This document shows, piece after piece, positions 1-8,414 of a stretch of 64,000 nucleotides of DNA. The DNA comes from CBDATA01 sp965202845. GTDB taxonomy: Bacteria; Acidobacteriota; Vicinamibacteria; Marinacidobacterales; Marinacidobacteraceae. A program made the position numbers and the translations under genes. The first letter of the stretch is position 1. The number at the start of each line of letters is the position of its first letter. The stretch lies in NCBI GenBank assembly GCA_965202845.1, contig OZ241856.1, positions 1,984,001-2,048,000 of the forward strand. The letters run 5' to 3'. The notes below the pieces were generated by a model that saw nothing but the letters and a program-made list of their open reading frames with translations, made no database searches and was not told the origin of the DNA.

Positions 1-2
1 AC

Positions 3-752
3 GAACGCTTTCAGGATGGAAACGCCGCCGGGGAGGCGGGCAGCCCGCTGGCCCGCTGGGAACCCCAGCTGGAAGCGGCGCGGGCGGCGCTGGACCGGGA
101 CCGGACGGCGCTCGCCGAAGCCGAACTGCTGCTCGCCCGCACCCAGGTGCGCGCCCCCTTCGACGCGGTCGTGCGTTCGGAGGCGGTCGCAGTCGGGCAA
201 TACGTGCTCCAGGGAGCGGGAGTGGGGCACATCCACCCCTCCGACGCGGTGGAGGTCGCCGTCCCGCTCTCCGACGACGACGCGGCGCTCCTCCCCGATC
301 TCTGGCGCCTCGGCGACGACCGGCGGGTCCCGGCCCGGGTCCTCGCCGATTTCGGAACCGGCCGCTTCAGCTGGGACGGAACCCTGGACCGGGTCGAGGC
401 GGCGCGGGACGAGAGCACCCGCGCCATCGAGGTGGTCGTCCGCGTCCCGAACCCGTTTCCCGCCGCTTCGCCGCCGCTCCTCGTCGGCCAGTTCGTCGAC
501 GTGGAGATCGAGGGCGCCGCCCCCGAGCCGTATTTCCGCATCCGGCGGCTGGCGCTCCGCCCGGGGAACGAAGTCTGGGCGGTCCGGGACGACGACACGC
601 TCGCCGTCGTTCCGGTGCGGGTGCTCCAGCGCGTCGAGGACGCGGCGCTGGTGGTCGGAGACCTGCGGGACGGGCAACAGGTGGTGGTGAGCGGCATCCC
701 GTTCGCCACCGACGGCATGCGGGTGCGCGCCGGCGCCGCGCCGGATCCCTGA
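3..752 (+). CDS. RND efflux periplasmic adaptor (membrane fusion protein), 5'-truncated
   Basis: The reading frame is open from the first bases of the window, so only the C-terminal 249 residues are present. A helical-hairpin remnant (LEAARAALDRDRTALAEAELLLARTQV) leads into RAPFDAVVRSEAVAVGQYV, the lipoyl/barrel junction typical of HlyD/AcrA adaptors, followed by beta-barrel and membrane-proximal segments. Such proteins link an inner-membrane RND pump to an outer-membrane channel. A pump gene exists at 5217-8414 but on the other strand and separated by three oxidative genes, so a partnership is possible but not shown. The Rieske gene follows 8 bases downstream on the same strand. The family call is firm; the substrate is unknown. 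Confidence 0.85.
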   Translation, partial: ERFQDGNAAGEAGSPLARWEPQLEAARAALDRDRTALAEAELLLARTQVRAPFDAVVRSEAVAVGQYVLQGAGVGHIHPSDAVEVAVPLSDDDAALLPDLWRLGDDRRVPARVLADFGTGRFSWDGTLDRVEAARDESTRAIEVVVRVPNPFPAASPPLLVGQFVDVEIEGAAPEPYFRIRRLALRPGNEVWAVRDDDTLAVVPVRVLQRVEDAALVVGDLRDGQQVVVSGIPFATDGMRVRAGAAPDP

Positions 753-760
753 CGACGATC

Positions 761-1807
761 TTGACGCTCCCGCCGTTCCCGGAAGGGTGGTACTTCGTCG
801 CCAGCCGCAAGGCGGTGCAGGAGAGGAAGCTGATCCGCCGAACCTGGATGGGGGAGGAGATCGTGGTCTGGTGGGACGGCGCGGACCGGATCGCAGCGCA
901 CGAGGCGTTCTGCCCCCATCTCGGCTCCGACCTGGGACCGGAAGCTGGAGGACGGGTGCGGGACGGCCGGCTGGTGTGCCCGTTTCACGGCTTCGAGTTC
1001 GAACCGGGCGGCCAGTGCGTCGCCACCCCCTGGGCACCCCCGCCCAAAGCCGCCCGGCTGCGGACCTTCGAGACGCACGAGATCGGCGGCCTGATCTTCG
1101 CCTGGTGGGGGATCGGCGGACGCCCCCCGCAATGGCGCCTTCCCGAAGATCCGCCGGCGGACCCGGAATGGTGCGAGACGGGGTTCCGGACGCTCCGGTT
1201 CCGGGGGCATCCGCAGGAAACCACCGAAAACTCGGTGGACCTGGGGCACTTGCGGTACGTGCACGGCTACGACCGGGTGAAGCGGGTCCAGCCGGCGACC
1301 GTGGAGGGGGCGAAGCTCACCAGCGTCTTCGACTTCCGGCGCATCCAGCGAATCGCCGGCGTGGCGGACATCGCCTTCGAGGTGTCCGCCGTCGCCCACA
1401 TCTTCGGCCTCGGCTATTCGCTGGTCGAGATCCGGGAGCATCGGATCTGCATGGACGCCCGGCTGTGGGTGCTCGCCACCCCGCTCGACGGGGAGACCAT
1501 CGAAATGGTGCTGGCCAGCCAGGTGCGCGCGCTCCGCAAGCCGAAGCGCCCCCTGGTCGGCCTGCGCTTCCTGCCGCTGCGGCTCCGCACCCGGCTGATG
1601 AACCAGATTCTTCTTTCGGCGCAGCGGCACGATGTGATGCAGGACGTCACGCTCTGGAGCCGCAAGCGGTATCGGGAAGCCCCCAGTCTCTGCGCCTCGG
1701 ACGGCGAGGTGGGAATCTTCCGCCGCTACTGCCGGCAGTTCTATCCCGACGACGGGATCAGGCCTTCCGAAACCGCAGGCCGTGGGTCATCCGCCCGTAG
1801 AAGTTGA
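761..1807 (+). CDS. Rieske-type non-heme iron oxygenase
   Basis: 348 residues. The N-terminal Rieske [2Fe-2S] domain has C51-x-H53 and C73-x2-H76 ligands (CPHLG and CPFHGF). The catalytic domain has the mononuclear iron signature D160-x2-H163-x4-H168 within ENSVDLGHLRYVH. The start FPEGWYFVAS resembles the KshA / cholesterol-desaturase (DAF-36/Neverland) branch, which acts on steroid-like or lipid substrates; that substrate link is inference. No reductase gene is adjacent. The start is TTG at 761 with no clear Shine-Dalgarno; it is chosen because the conserved N-terminal motif begins right after it. The 3' end overlaps the convergent FAD gene by 50 bases. It probably forms a functional set with the next two genes. 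Confidence 0.9.
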   Translation: MTLPPFPEGWYFVASRKAVQERKLIRRTWMGEEIVVWWDGADRIAAHEAFCPHLGSDLGPEAGGRVRDGRLVCPFHGFEFEPGGQCVATPWAPPPKAARLRTFETHEIGGLIFAWWGIGGRPPQWRLPEDPPADPEWCETGFRTLRFRGHPQETTENSVDLGHLRYVHGYDRVKRVQPATVEGAKLTSVFDFRRIQRIAGVADIAFEVSAVAHIFGLGYSLVEIREHRICMDARLWVLATPLDGETIEMVLASQVRALRKPKRPLVGLRFLPLRLRTRLMNQILLSAQRHDVMQDVTLWSRKRYREAPSLCASDGEVGIFRRYCRQFYPDDGIRPSETAGRGSSARRS

Positions 1808-3140
1808 ACCACTTCCGCGCTTCCGGATCGTCGAACGGGTAGTCCGCCCCGAGCTGTCTCGCCACCGCGAGGCCGGTCACGAAACAGGTCTCCTGGCTGT
1901 TGATCAGGGTGTGGGCGCCGCAGTGCCAGGAGCGCCTCCGCCCCTGGAGGAAGCGAAACAGGGGAACCAGCAGCGCCATCTGACGCACGTCGTGCACGAC
2001 GTGCTGGAACCACCACTTCCCGACGACCTTCTTCGGATCGATGGGACTGATGGCGTTGTAAGTGACGAGGCAAGGCTTGTCGGAGTTCTTCGCCCACGGC
2101 TGCTGGTTGTGCATGATGTAGGTGATTTCGTAGTTGTCGGGCCGGGCGCCGTACTGCTCGATGTGGTTGCTCCGGGTGGCGAGCGGCTCGACTTCGTTGT
2201 CGGGGAGCACCGAGGCGTCCGAATGCACGATGGTGTGGTTGTGCAACTCGCTCTCGTACCGCACCGAAGACAACAGGAAGGTCTCCAGCGTCGTCGGCCG
2301 ATCGAGGAGCATCAGCGTCTGGTTCGCATTGCAGGCGAACACCACGTCGTCGAAGGATTCGGAGACTCCGTTTTCATCCTCCACCACCACGCCGGAAGGA
2401 TTCCGGATCACCCGGCGCACCGGACGGCCCAGATCGATGCGATCCCGGAAGGGAGCCGACATCGCCTCGTAGAGGCGTCGGGTTCCCCTTTCCCAGGTCT
2501 GCATCGGGGTCGCCCGCTCGATGTCGAAAAATTCCAGATACCGGGAGAACAGGGACGCCGGCATGTCGAACACGTTCGTCGCCATCAGGAAGTTCACGAA
2601 CATCGGCTTCAGGACCTTGTACCGGAAGGCGCCGGAGAACCGGCCCAGATCGAGAAGCAGCCCCATGCTCATGTAGTTGAACGGGTTGAGGGCGTTCCGC
2701 AGCAGCGAGCGGGAATGGTTGAGCCTGCCGAACCAGCGCAGGCGCCGCAGGAGTTTCTGGAACTTGCGGATTTCCGGGAGCAGCTGGCGCCGGATGTCGG
2801 AATCGAAGTCGTGAGCGTATGTCTGGCCCCGGTACTTCACGCTGTAGCTGAACCGGGTGTCCAGCAACTCGATGCCGTGGCGCCGCATGAACAGCAGGAT
2901 GTGGTGGTACACCGAGGGGATGCACGCGGTGACCGAGATGTCGAAAGGAATCGGGTCGCCGTTCGCTTGCGGCATGTCCGCGGTGACCGCATTGCCTCCC
3001 AGCCGGGACCGGGCCTCGAAGAGCCGGAAGTCGAAGCGATCGGGATGGTGGTGGAGCGCCCAGGCGACTCCGAGTCCGGAGACCCCGCCCCCGACGATCG
3101 CGACGCGCCGCCGGGGCGCCTTCCGCGCTTCTTCGGTCAT
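1758..3140 (-). CDS. FAD-dependent amine-oxidase-like oxidoreductase (COG2907-like)
   Basis: 460 residues. The dinucleotide-binding motif VAIVGGGVSGLG near residue 13 is followed by LFEARSRLGGNAVTADM, the usual FAD-ADP contact of the flavin amine oxidase/desaturase superfamily. FDISVTACIPSVYHHILLFMRRHGIEL matches the layout of COG2907 proteins, often found near lipid cyclopropanation or desaturation genes. No signal peptide is seen. It is convergent with the Rieske gene (50-base overlap) and divergent from the GPP34-P450 gene 41 bases away, so a shared regulatory gap is likely. Role inferred: flavin-dependent redox step on a lipid or isoprenoid. The superfamily call is sure, the substrate is not known. 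Confidence 0.85.
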   Translation of the reverse strand: MTEEARKAPRRRVAIVGGGVSGLGVAWALHHHPDRFDFRLFEARSRLGGNAVTADMPQANGDPIPFDISVTACIPSVYHHILLFMRRHGIELLDTRFSYSVKYRGQTYAHDFDSDIRRQLLPEIRKFQKLLRRLRWFGRLNHSRSLLRNALNPFNYMSMGLLLDLGRFSGAFRYKVLKPMFVNFLMATNVFDMPASLFSRYLEFFDIERATPMQTWERGTRRLYEAMSAPFRDRIDLGRPVRRVIRNPSGVVVEDENGVSESFDDVVFACNANQTLMLLDRPTTLETFLLSSVRYESELHNHTIVHSDASVLPDNEVEPLATRSNHIEQYGARPDNYEITYIMHNQQPWAKNSDKPCLVTYNAISPIDPKKVVGKWWFQHVVHDVRQMALLVPLFRFLQGRRRSWHCGAHTLINSQETCFVTGLAVARQLGADYPFDDPEARKWFNFYGRMTHGLRFRKA

Positions 3141-3181
3141 GGACGCGAACTATACGACTGGTAGAATCGACCGCCGGAGCC

Positions 3182-5209
3182 ATGAAAGCGAGCGCGCCCC
3201 CCGCCTTCCCGATCCGCATCGCCGAGGAGCTCATCCTCCTGATGCTGAACGAAAAGAGCGGCTATCTGGATATCGTTCCCGGCTGGAATTTCTCCTGCGT
3301 CATGGCCGGAGCGGTCCTCGCCGATCTCGCCCTGGAGCGCCGCATCGAGACCGACCTGGAGCGGCTGTACCTGGTGGACTCCGCGCCCACCGGCGACGAC
3401 CTGCTGGACCCGACGCTCGAGGGGATCGCCGATTCGGACGAAAAGTCGGACGCGCAGTTCTGGATCGAGCGCAACACCGGGCGCGCCGACGACATCGTGG
3501 CGACCGCCTTCGACCGCCTGGTCGAGCGCGACGTCCTCCGCCAGGTCGACGGCGGCTTCTTCGGGCTTTCGCGCGCGGTCGCCCGCACCGGACGCTTCCC
3601 CCCCATCGATACCCGCAAGGAATCCCGGGCGCGCATCCTGGACGTCATCCTGGACGACGACGCCATTCCCGACCCGCGCGACGCCATCCTGGTCGCGCTG
3701 ATGCACACCTGCGGCGGGTTCAAGCTGCTGCTGGAGCCGGAGGAATACGAGGAGCGTCTCGAACGCATCGAGCTGATCTCCAAACTGGACCTGATCGGGC
3801 GGACGGTCGCGGTGGCGGTCAAGGACAGCACCGCCATGCCGAGAACCCGCCAGGCGCTCGCGGTGAAGCCGATCCCGCGGATCGGGTTCCTCCGCATCCT
3901 CCGGGAGCGCGACTTCCTCGCCGGCAACTTCACCCGGGGGATGCACGAGCTCTACCGGAAATACGGACCGGTCATCCGGCTTCCGTTCCGGATGCGCAGG
4001 TCCCGGGTGGTCGCCCTGCTGGGGCCGGAAGCCAATCGCTGGGTCAACCGGCACGGGCGGTTCCACCTGCGCACCAAGGACTACATCCGGGACTTCGAGG
4101 GGGTGTTCGGCGCGACCAACACCCTGCCGGGGATGGACGGCGCCGATCACTACCGGATGCGCCGGGAGCTGCAAAGCTCCTATTCCCGCGCCACCCTGGC
4201 CAAACGGCTGCCGGAGGTGATCGAGATGGGGCGCCGCTCCCTGGGCCGCTGGAAGGAAGGTGACGTCTTTCCCGCCACCCAGACGCTCCGCAACCACGTG
4301 AGCGGCCAGATCTCGACGCTGCTGCTGGGCGTCGACTGCACCGAATACGCCGACGAGCTGCTCGCATTCGAAAAGCGCGCGCTCACCACCCACGTGCAGG
4401 GCTCCCTGCCGAAGTTCATGCTCGCGACGCCCCGGATGAAGCGCTACGGCAAGCGCGTCCAGCAGCTCCGGGAGGCGATCCTCGCCTCGCACACTCCGGC
4501 GCAGCGACGGGGCAAGCCCCCGGACTTCGCCGACCGCATCCTCGAAATCCACAAGAACGACCCGCAGTTCCTGCCGGAGACCGATCTCACCTTCCCCTTC
4601 GTGGCGACGGTGTCCGCGGCCTTCTACCTGGGCAACGCGCTCAGCTTCGCCGTCTACAACATGGTTCGGTATCCGGACGTCCACCAGAAGATCCGGGAGG
4701 AGGCGGAGTCGATCTTCGGCGGCGGGCGCGAACCCGAAGCCGAGGATTTCAGCCACGAACGCATCGGCGCCACGATCCGCCACTGCATGGAGTGCTCCCG
4801 GATGTATCCGGTGATCCCCATGCAGCTGCGGATGGTGATGAACACCTGCAACGTCTGCGGATTCCAGATTCCGGCGCGGACGCTCCTGTTCGTCTGCGCG
4901 ACCGCCACCCACTACTCCCCGGACCTGTTCCCGGACCCGCTGCGCTTCGACATCGACCGCTACCTGCCGGAGCGGGGCGAGCACCTGAAGCCGGGCGCCT
5001 ACGCCCCCTACGGCTTGGGCACCCACGCCTGCATGGGACATCGGTGGCTGGAGCTCCAGCTGGCGGTCAACCTGCTGCTCATCGCCTACCACCTGCGGCT
5101 GGAAGTGACCCCCGCCAACTACAAGCTGCGGATCGATCCGATTCCGAAGGCGGCGCCCAACAAGAAGCTGAAGCTGCGGGTCGCCGAAGTCGTGCGTCCA
5201 GCCGCCTGA
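3182..5209 (+). CDS. GPP34 (GOLPH3-like) domain fused to cytochrome P450
   Basis: 675 residues in one uninterrupted frame. Residues about 8-215 read as a GPP34/GOLPH3-like fold: RIAEELILLMLNEKSGYLDI, then VMAGAVLADLALERRI, then later helices with DPRDAILVALMHTCGGFKLLL. From about 240 it is a P450: ELYRKYGPVIRLPF, ExxR at E537-R540 (ECSR), and the heme loop PYGLGTHACMG with thiolate C617. The I-helix reads SAAFYLGNA where AGxDTT is normal, so the acid-alcohol pair is missing by hand alignment (F481-Y482). No membrane anchor is evident; in eukaryotes GPP34 binds PI4P at membranes, so membrane recruitment of the P450 is a reasonable inference. Fusion by assembly error is unlikely because linker and both domains share one frame and codon style. 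Confidence 0.85.
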   Translation: MKASAPPAFPIRIAEELILLMLNEKSGYLDIVPGWNFSCVMAGAVLADLALERRIETDLERLYLVDSAPTGDDLLDPTLEGIADSDEKSDAQFWIERNTGRADDIVATAFDRLVERDVLRQVDGGFFGLSRAVARTGRFPPIDTRKESRARILDVILDDDAIPDPRDAILVALMHTCGGFKLLLEPEEYEERLERIELISKLDLIGRTVAVAVKDSTAMPRTRQALAVKPIPRIGFLRILRERDFLAGNFTRGMHELYRKYGPVIRLPFRMRRSRVVALLGPEANRWVNRHGRFHLRTKDYIRDFEGVFGATNTLPGMDGADHYRMRRELQSSYSRATLAKRLPEVIEMGRRSLGRWKEGDVFPATQTLRNHVSGQISTLLLGVDCTEYADELLAFEKRALTTHVQGSLPKFMLATPRMKRYGKRVQQLREAILASHTPAQRRGKPPDFADRILEIHKNDPQFLPETDLTFPFVATVSAAFYLGNALSFAVYNMVRYPDVHQKIREEAESIFGGGREPEAEDFSHERIGATIRHCMECSRMYPVIPMQLRMVMNTCNVCGFQIPARTLLFVCATATHYSPDLFPDPLRFDIDRYLPERGEHLKPGAYAPYGLGTHACMGHRWLELQLAVNLLLIAYHLRLEVTPANYKLRIDPIPKAAPNKKLKLRVAEVVRPAA

Positions 5210-5225
5210 GTCCCGTTCAGGCGGC
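5201..5225. terminator. Bidirectional hairpin between convergent genes
   Basis: A perfect 9-bp inverted repeat (GCCGCCTGA / TCAGGCGGC) with a 7-base loop sits exactly between the P450 gene and the RND pump gene. It contains the stop codons of both genes in its arms. No U-tract follows on either side, so it may work with Rho or act mainly in mRNA protection. Confidence 0.6.
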
Positions 5226-8200
5226 GACGGCTGCGGTTCGGCGCGGCGAGGCGTTCACCCGCAGGTAGCCGGCCATCAGCGCCGGGATGAGCAGCATGAG
5301 GATCGCGGTGGAGATCATCACGCCGACCCCGAGCGACGCCGCGAAGGGAACCAGGAATTGCGCCTGGATGGACCGTTCCAGAATGAGCGGGGTGAACCCG
5401 AGGAAGGTGGTGAACGATGTCAGGAAGATGGGGCGGAAGCGGCCCTTGGCGCCTTCGATGATGGCCGTCCGCGGCGGGACTCCCTCCGCCAGCCGCTGTT
5501 CGATGAAGTCGATCATCACCAGCGAATCATTGACCGCGACCCCGCTGAGCCCGAAGAACCCGAGGAAGGACGCGGCGCTGATGGCGACGCCGAGCACGAG
5601 GTGCCCCAGCACCACCCCGACCAGGCCGAAGGGAACGATGGCCATCACCAGGAACGGCTTGCCGTAGGAGCCCAGGGGGATGGCGAGCAGCGCGAAGATC
5701 GCCACCATCGCGATCGCGAAGCCGCGGTAGAGCGCGTCCAGCGACTGGAGCTGCTGCTGCTGTTCGCCGCCGAACGACCAGGCCAGCTGCGGATGCTCGT
5801 CGCGCAGCCCGCCGAGGATCGACTCCTCGAGGATGGCGTTCGCCTCGCCGCCGGAGATCACGCTCTCGTCCACGTCGGCGGTCACCGTCACCACCCGGTG
5901 GCCGTCCTGGCGCCGGATCGCCGGGGACGAGGCGCCCATGCGCATCGACGCCACCTGGCGGATCGGCGCCTCCGCTCCCGAACCGGTGCGGAGCAGGTAG
6001 CCCTCGACATCGGTGAGCGCGTCGCGCTCGTCCTCCGGCAGCCGCACCTGAACCCGGACCTCCTCCCGGTCCCGCTGCAGCCGCAGCGCCTCCACCCCGA
6101 AGAACGCGCTCCGCACCTGGCCGGCCAGTTCGGCGACGGTGAACCCCAGGGAACGCGCCTCCGGCCGCAACGCGAGCTGCATCTCGCCGACCCCGGCCTG
6201 GTGGTCGGAGCGGATGTCGAATACGCCGTCGATGCTCCGCAGGCCGTCCACCACCGCTTCGGCGGCTTCCGCCAGCCGTTCGGGGTCCGGGTGCGACAGC
6301 GCCGCCTCCACCGGATTGCCGAGATTGAGGACCTCACCGCTGAAGGCGACGCCCCGCGCCTGGGGGACGTCCCCGACCGCGTCCCGCCATGCCTGCATGA
6401 TGGCGATCGTGGACATGTCCCGCTGCTGGGCGCCCAGCAGCTTGAATTCGACGGTGGCGATGTTCGCTTCCGGGTTCGTGGTGAGGGTCGGGTCGAGTCC
6501 CCCGCCCTCCACCCGGGGGCGCTGCCCCACCATCACGATGGCGCCCGCCAGCAGCGACGGGGCGCCGGCCGGCCGCTCCCGATCCAGCCGCTCCAGCACC
6601 TCCCGCCCGGTCCGCTCCAGCTCCACCGCCACGTCCCGGGTCCGCTCGGCGGTCGTTCCGTCGGGCATCTCGAGAATGGCGGTGACGAAGTCGCCCTCGA
6701 CGACGTCGGCGAAGGTGGTCGGGACGATCCCCGCCGGAACCAGCGAGAGGCTGAGGACGAGCAGACCGATGGCTCCGGCGACCACCACCACCGGCCCGTG
6801 GGTCGCAAAACGCAGCGCGCGGTCCAGCGGACCTTCGAGAAACCGGTTCAGGATCCGGTCCACCCCGCCGCGGATCACCGCGAGGAACCGGTCCAGCCGG
6901 CTGCGCGGCGTCCAGTCCGGTCCATGCAGATGGGAGAGATGACGCGGCAGGATCAGCGTGGACTCGGCCAGCGAGATCAACAGCATCCCGATGATGATCA
7001 CCGGCAGGGCGGTCCACACCTCGCCGATGCCGCCGGGAATGAACAGGAGCGGGGTGAACGCCGCCACCGAGGTCAGCACCGCGAAGACCAGCGCCTTCTT
7101 GATGCGCCGGGTTCCCCGGATCGCCGCGACCAGCCCCGACGCGCCGCGCATCCGTTCGTAGTGGATGTGCTCCGCCACCACGATGGCGTCGTCCACCACG
7201 ATGCCGACCGCCAGCACGAACGAGAACAGCGAGATGGTGTTGATGGCGAGATCCAGAACCAGCATCACCGCCAGGGCGCCGATCCCCGACGTGAGGAGAC
7301 CGGCGACGACCCACAGCGCGATCCGGATTTCGAGGAACAGCGCGAGCGCGACGAACACCAGAACCAGCCCCATCGCGCCGTTGCGGATCAGCAGGTCCAT
7401 GCGCTCCGCGTAGGTCTGGGAGTCGTCGTTCCAGACGGTGACGCCGACCCCGTCGGGAAGCGACGGGATGAGGACCTCGTCGAGATGCCGGTGAACCGCC
7501 TCCGCCACGTCCATCACCTGCTCGCCCTCGGCGCGGAAGACCTCCACGAAGACCGCCGGCTGGCCCTCATGCCGGACAATCAGGTTCGAATCCCGGAGAT
7601 CGTCGCGCACTTCGGCGATGTCCCCCAGCCGCACCGTCGCCCCGTCCGGCCGGGCGACGACCGCGATCTCCTCGAAGTCGAACTGGTCGTACCGCTGGCC
7701 GACGGTCTTGACCCGGATTTCGGCGTCCCGCCCCTCGATGGTTCCCGCCGCCAGGTCGAGGGAGCTGCGGCGCACCGCGCCCGCCACGTCCTCCAGGGTC
7801 AGCCCCAGCGCCCGCAGCCGGGCGAGCGGAACCTCGATGGCGATCTCGTAGTTCCGGGTCCCGGTGGTCTCGACGTGGGACACGGTGGGAAGCGATCCCA
7901 ACTCGTCCTCGATCTGGTAGGCCAGCTCCTTCAGCGAGCGCTCGGAGATGGCGCCGAAGACGATCAGCCGGATCATGCTGGTGCGGTTGTCCATCTCCCG
8001 GAACTGGGGAGGCTCGGCGGCGACCGGGAACGACTGGATGCGCGCCACCACCGACTTCACATCGTCCATCGCCTCGCCCATGTCCGCCCCCGACTTGAGC
8101 TCCACCCGCACCGAGGCGACCCCGGGAACCGCGAGCGACTTGACCGCGTCCACGTCGGCGAGCGCCTCGACCTGCTCCTCGATCTTGACGATGACCGACT

Positions 8201-8414
8201 CCTCCATCTCCTCGGGAGTGGCGCCGGGATAGACGACCGAAACCTCGATGGTGTTGAAGGGGACGATCGGCCAGGCCTCCCGTTCGAGGCCGCCGAGCGC
8301 GACCAGCCCCGACGCCAGGATGCCGATCATCAGCAGATTGGCGGCGACCCGGCTCTTCGCCATGAAGGCGATGGGGCCGGGCGGCTCGCCGCCCCAGGGG
8401 TCGGCTCGGTTCAT
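5217..8414 (-). CDS. RND-family efflux transporter, inner-membrane pump subunit
   Basis: 1065 residues, the usual length of AcrB/MexB/CusA-type pumps. It begins with a cytosolic stretch and TM1 (FMAKSRVAANLLMIGILASG), then the porter region VYPGATPEEMEESVIVKIEE. TM4 has the proton-relay pair in GIVVDDAIVVAEHI, and the second half repeats the fold (GFFGLSGVAVNDSLVMIDFIE). The type that lacks heavy-metal signatures suggests organic or lipid-like substrates. It is the last gene of the minus-strand run and its ATG overlaps the TGA of the DUF5107 gene by 4 bases, implying translational coupling. No adaptor lies in the same operon; the truncated adaptor at the window start is the only candidate here. 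Confidence 0.95.
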   Translation of the reverse strand: MNRADPWGGEPPGPIAFMAKSRVAANLLMIGILASGLVALGGLEREAWPIVPFNTIEVSVVYPGATPEEMEESVIVKIEEQVEALADVDAVKSLAVPGVASVRVELKSGADMGEAMDDVKSVVARIQSFPVAAEPPQFREMDNRTSMIRLIVFGAISERSLKELAYQIEDELGSLPTVSHVETTGTRNYEIAIEVPLARLRALGLTLEDVAGAVRRSSLDLAAGTIEGRDAEIRVKTVGQRYDQFDFEEIAVVARPDGATVRLGDIAEVRDDLRDSNLIVRHEGQPAVFVEVFRAEGEQVMDVAEAVHRHLDEVLIPSLPDGVGVTVWNDDSQTYAERMDLLIRNGAMGLVLVFVALALFLEIRIALWVVAGLLTSGIGALAVMLVLDLAINTISLFSFVLAVGIVVDDAIVVAEHIHYERMRGASGLVAAIRGTRRIKKALVFAVLTSVAAFTPLLFIPGGIGEVWTALPVIIIGMLLISLAESTLILPRHLSHLHGPDWTPRSRLDRFLAVIRGGVDRILNRFLEGPLDRALRFATHGPVVVVAGAIGLLVLSLSLVPAGIVPTTFADVVEGDFVTAILEMPDGTTAERTRDVAVELERTGREVLERLDRERPAGAPSLLAGAIVMVGQRPRVEGGGLDPTLTTNPEANIATVEFKLLGAQQRDMSTIAIMQAWRDAVGDVPQARGVAFSGEVLNLGNPVEAALSHPDPERLAEAAEAVVDGLRSIDGVFDIRSDHQAGVGEMQLALRPEARSLGFTVAELAGQVRSAFFGVEALRLQRDREEVRVQVRLPEDERDALTDVEGYLLRTGSGAEAPIRQVASMRMGASSPAIRRQDGHRVVTVTADVDESVISGGEANAILEESILGGLRDEHPQLAWSFGGEQQQQLQSLDALYRGFAIAMVAIFALLAIPLGSYGKPFLVMAIVPFGLVGVVLGHLVLGVAISAASFLGFFGLSGVAVNDSLVMIDFIEQRLAEGVPPRTAIIEGAKGRFRPIFLTSFTTFLGFTPLILERSIQAQFLVPFAASLGVGVMISTAILMLLIPALMAGYLRVNASPRRTAAVAA

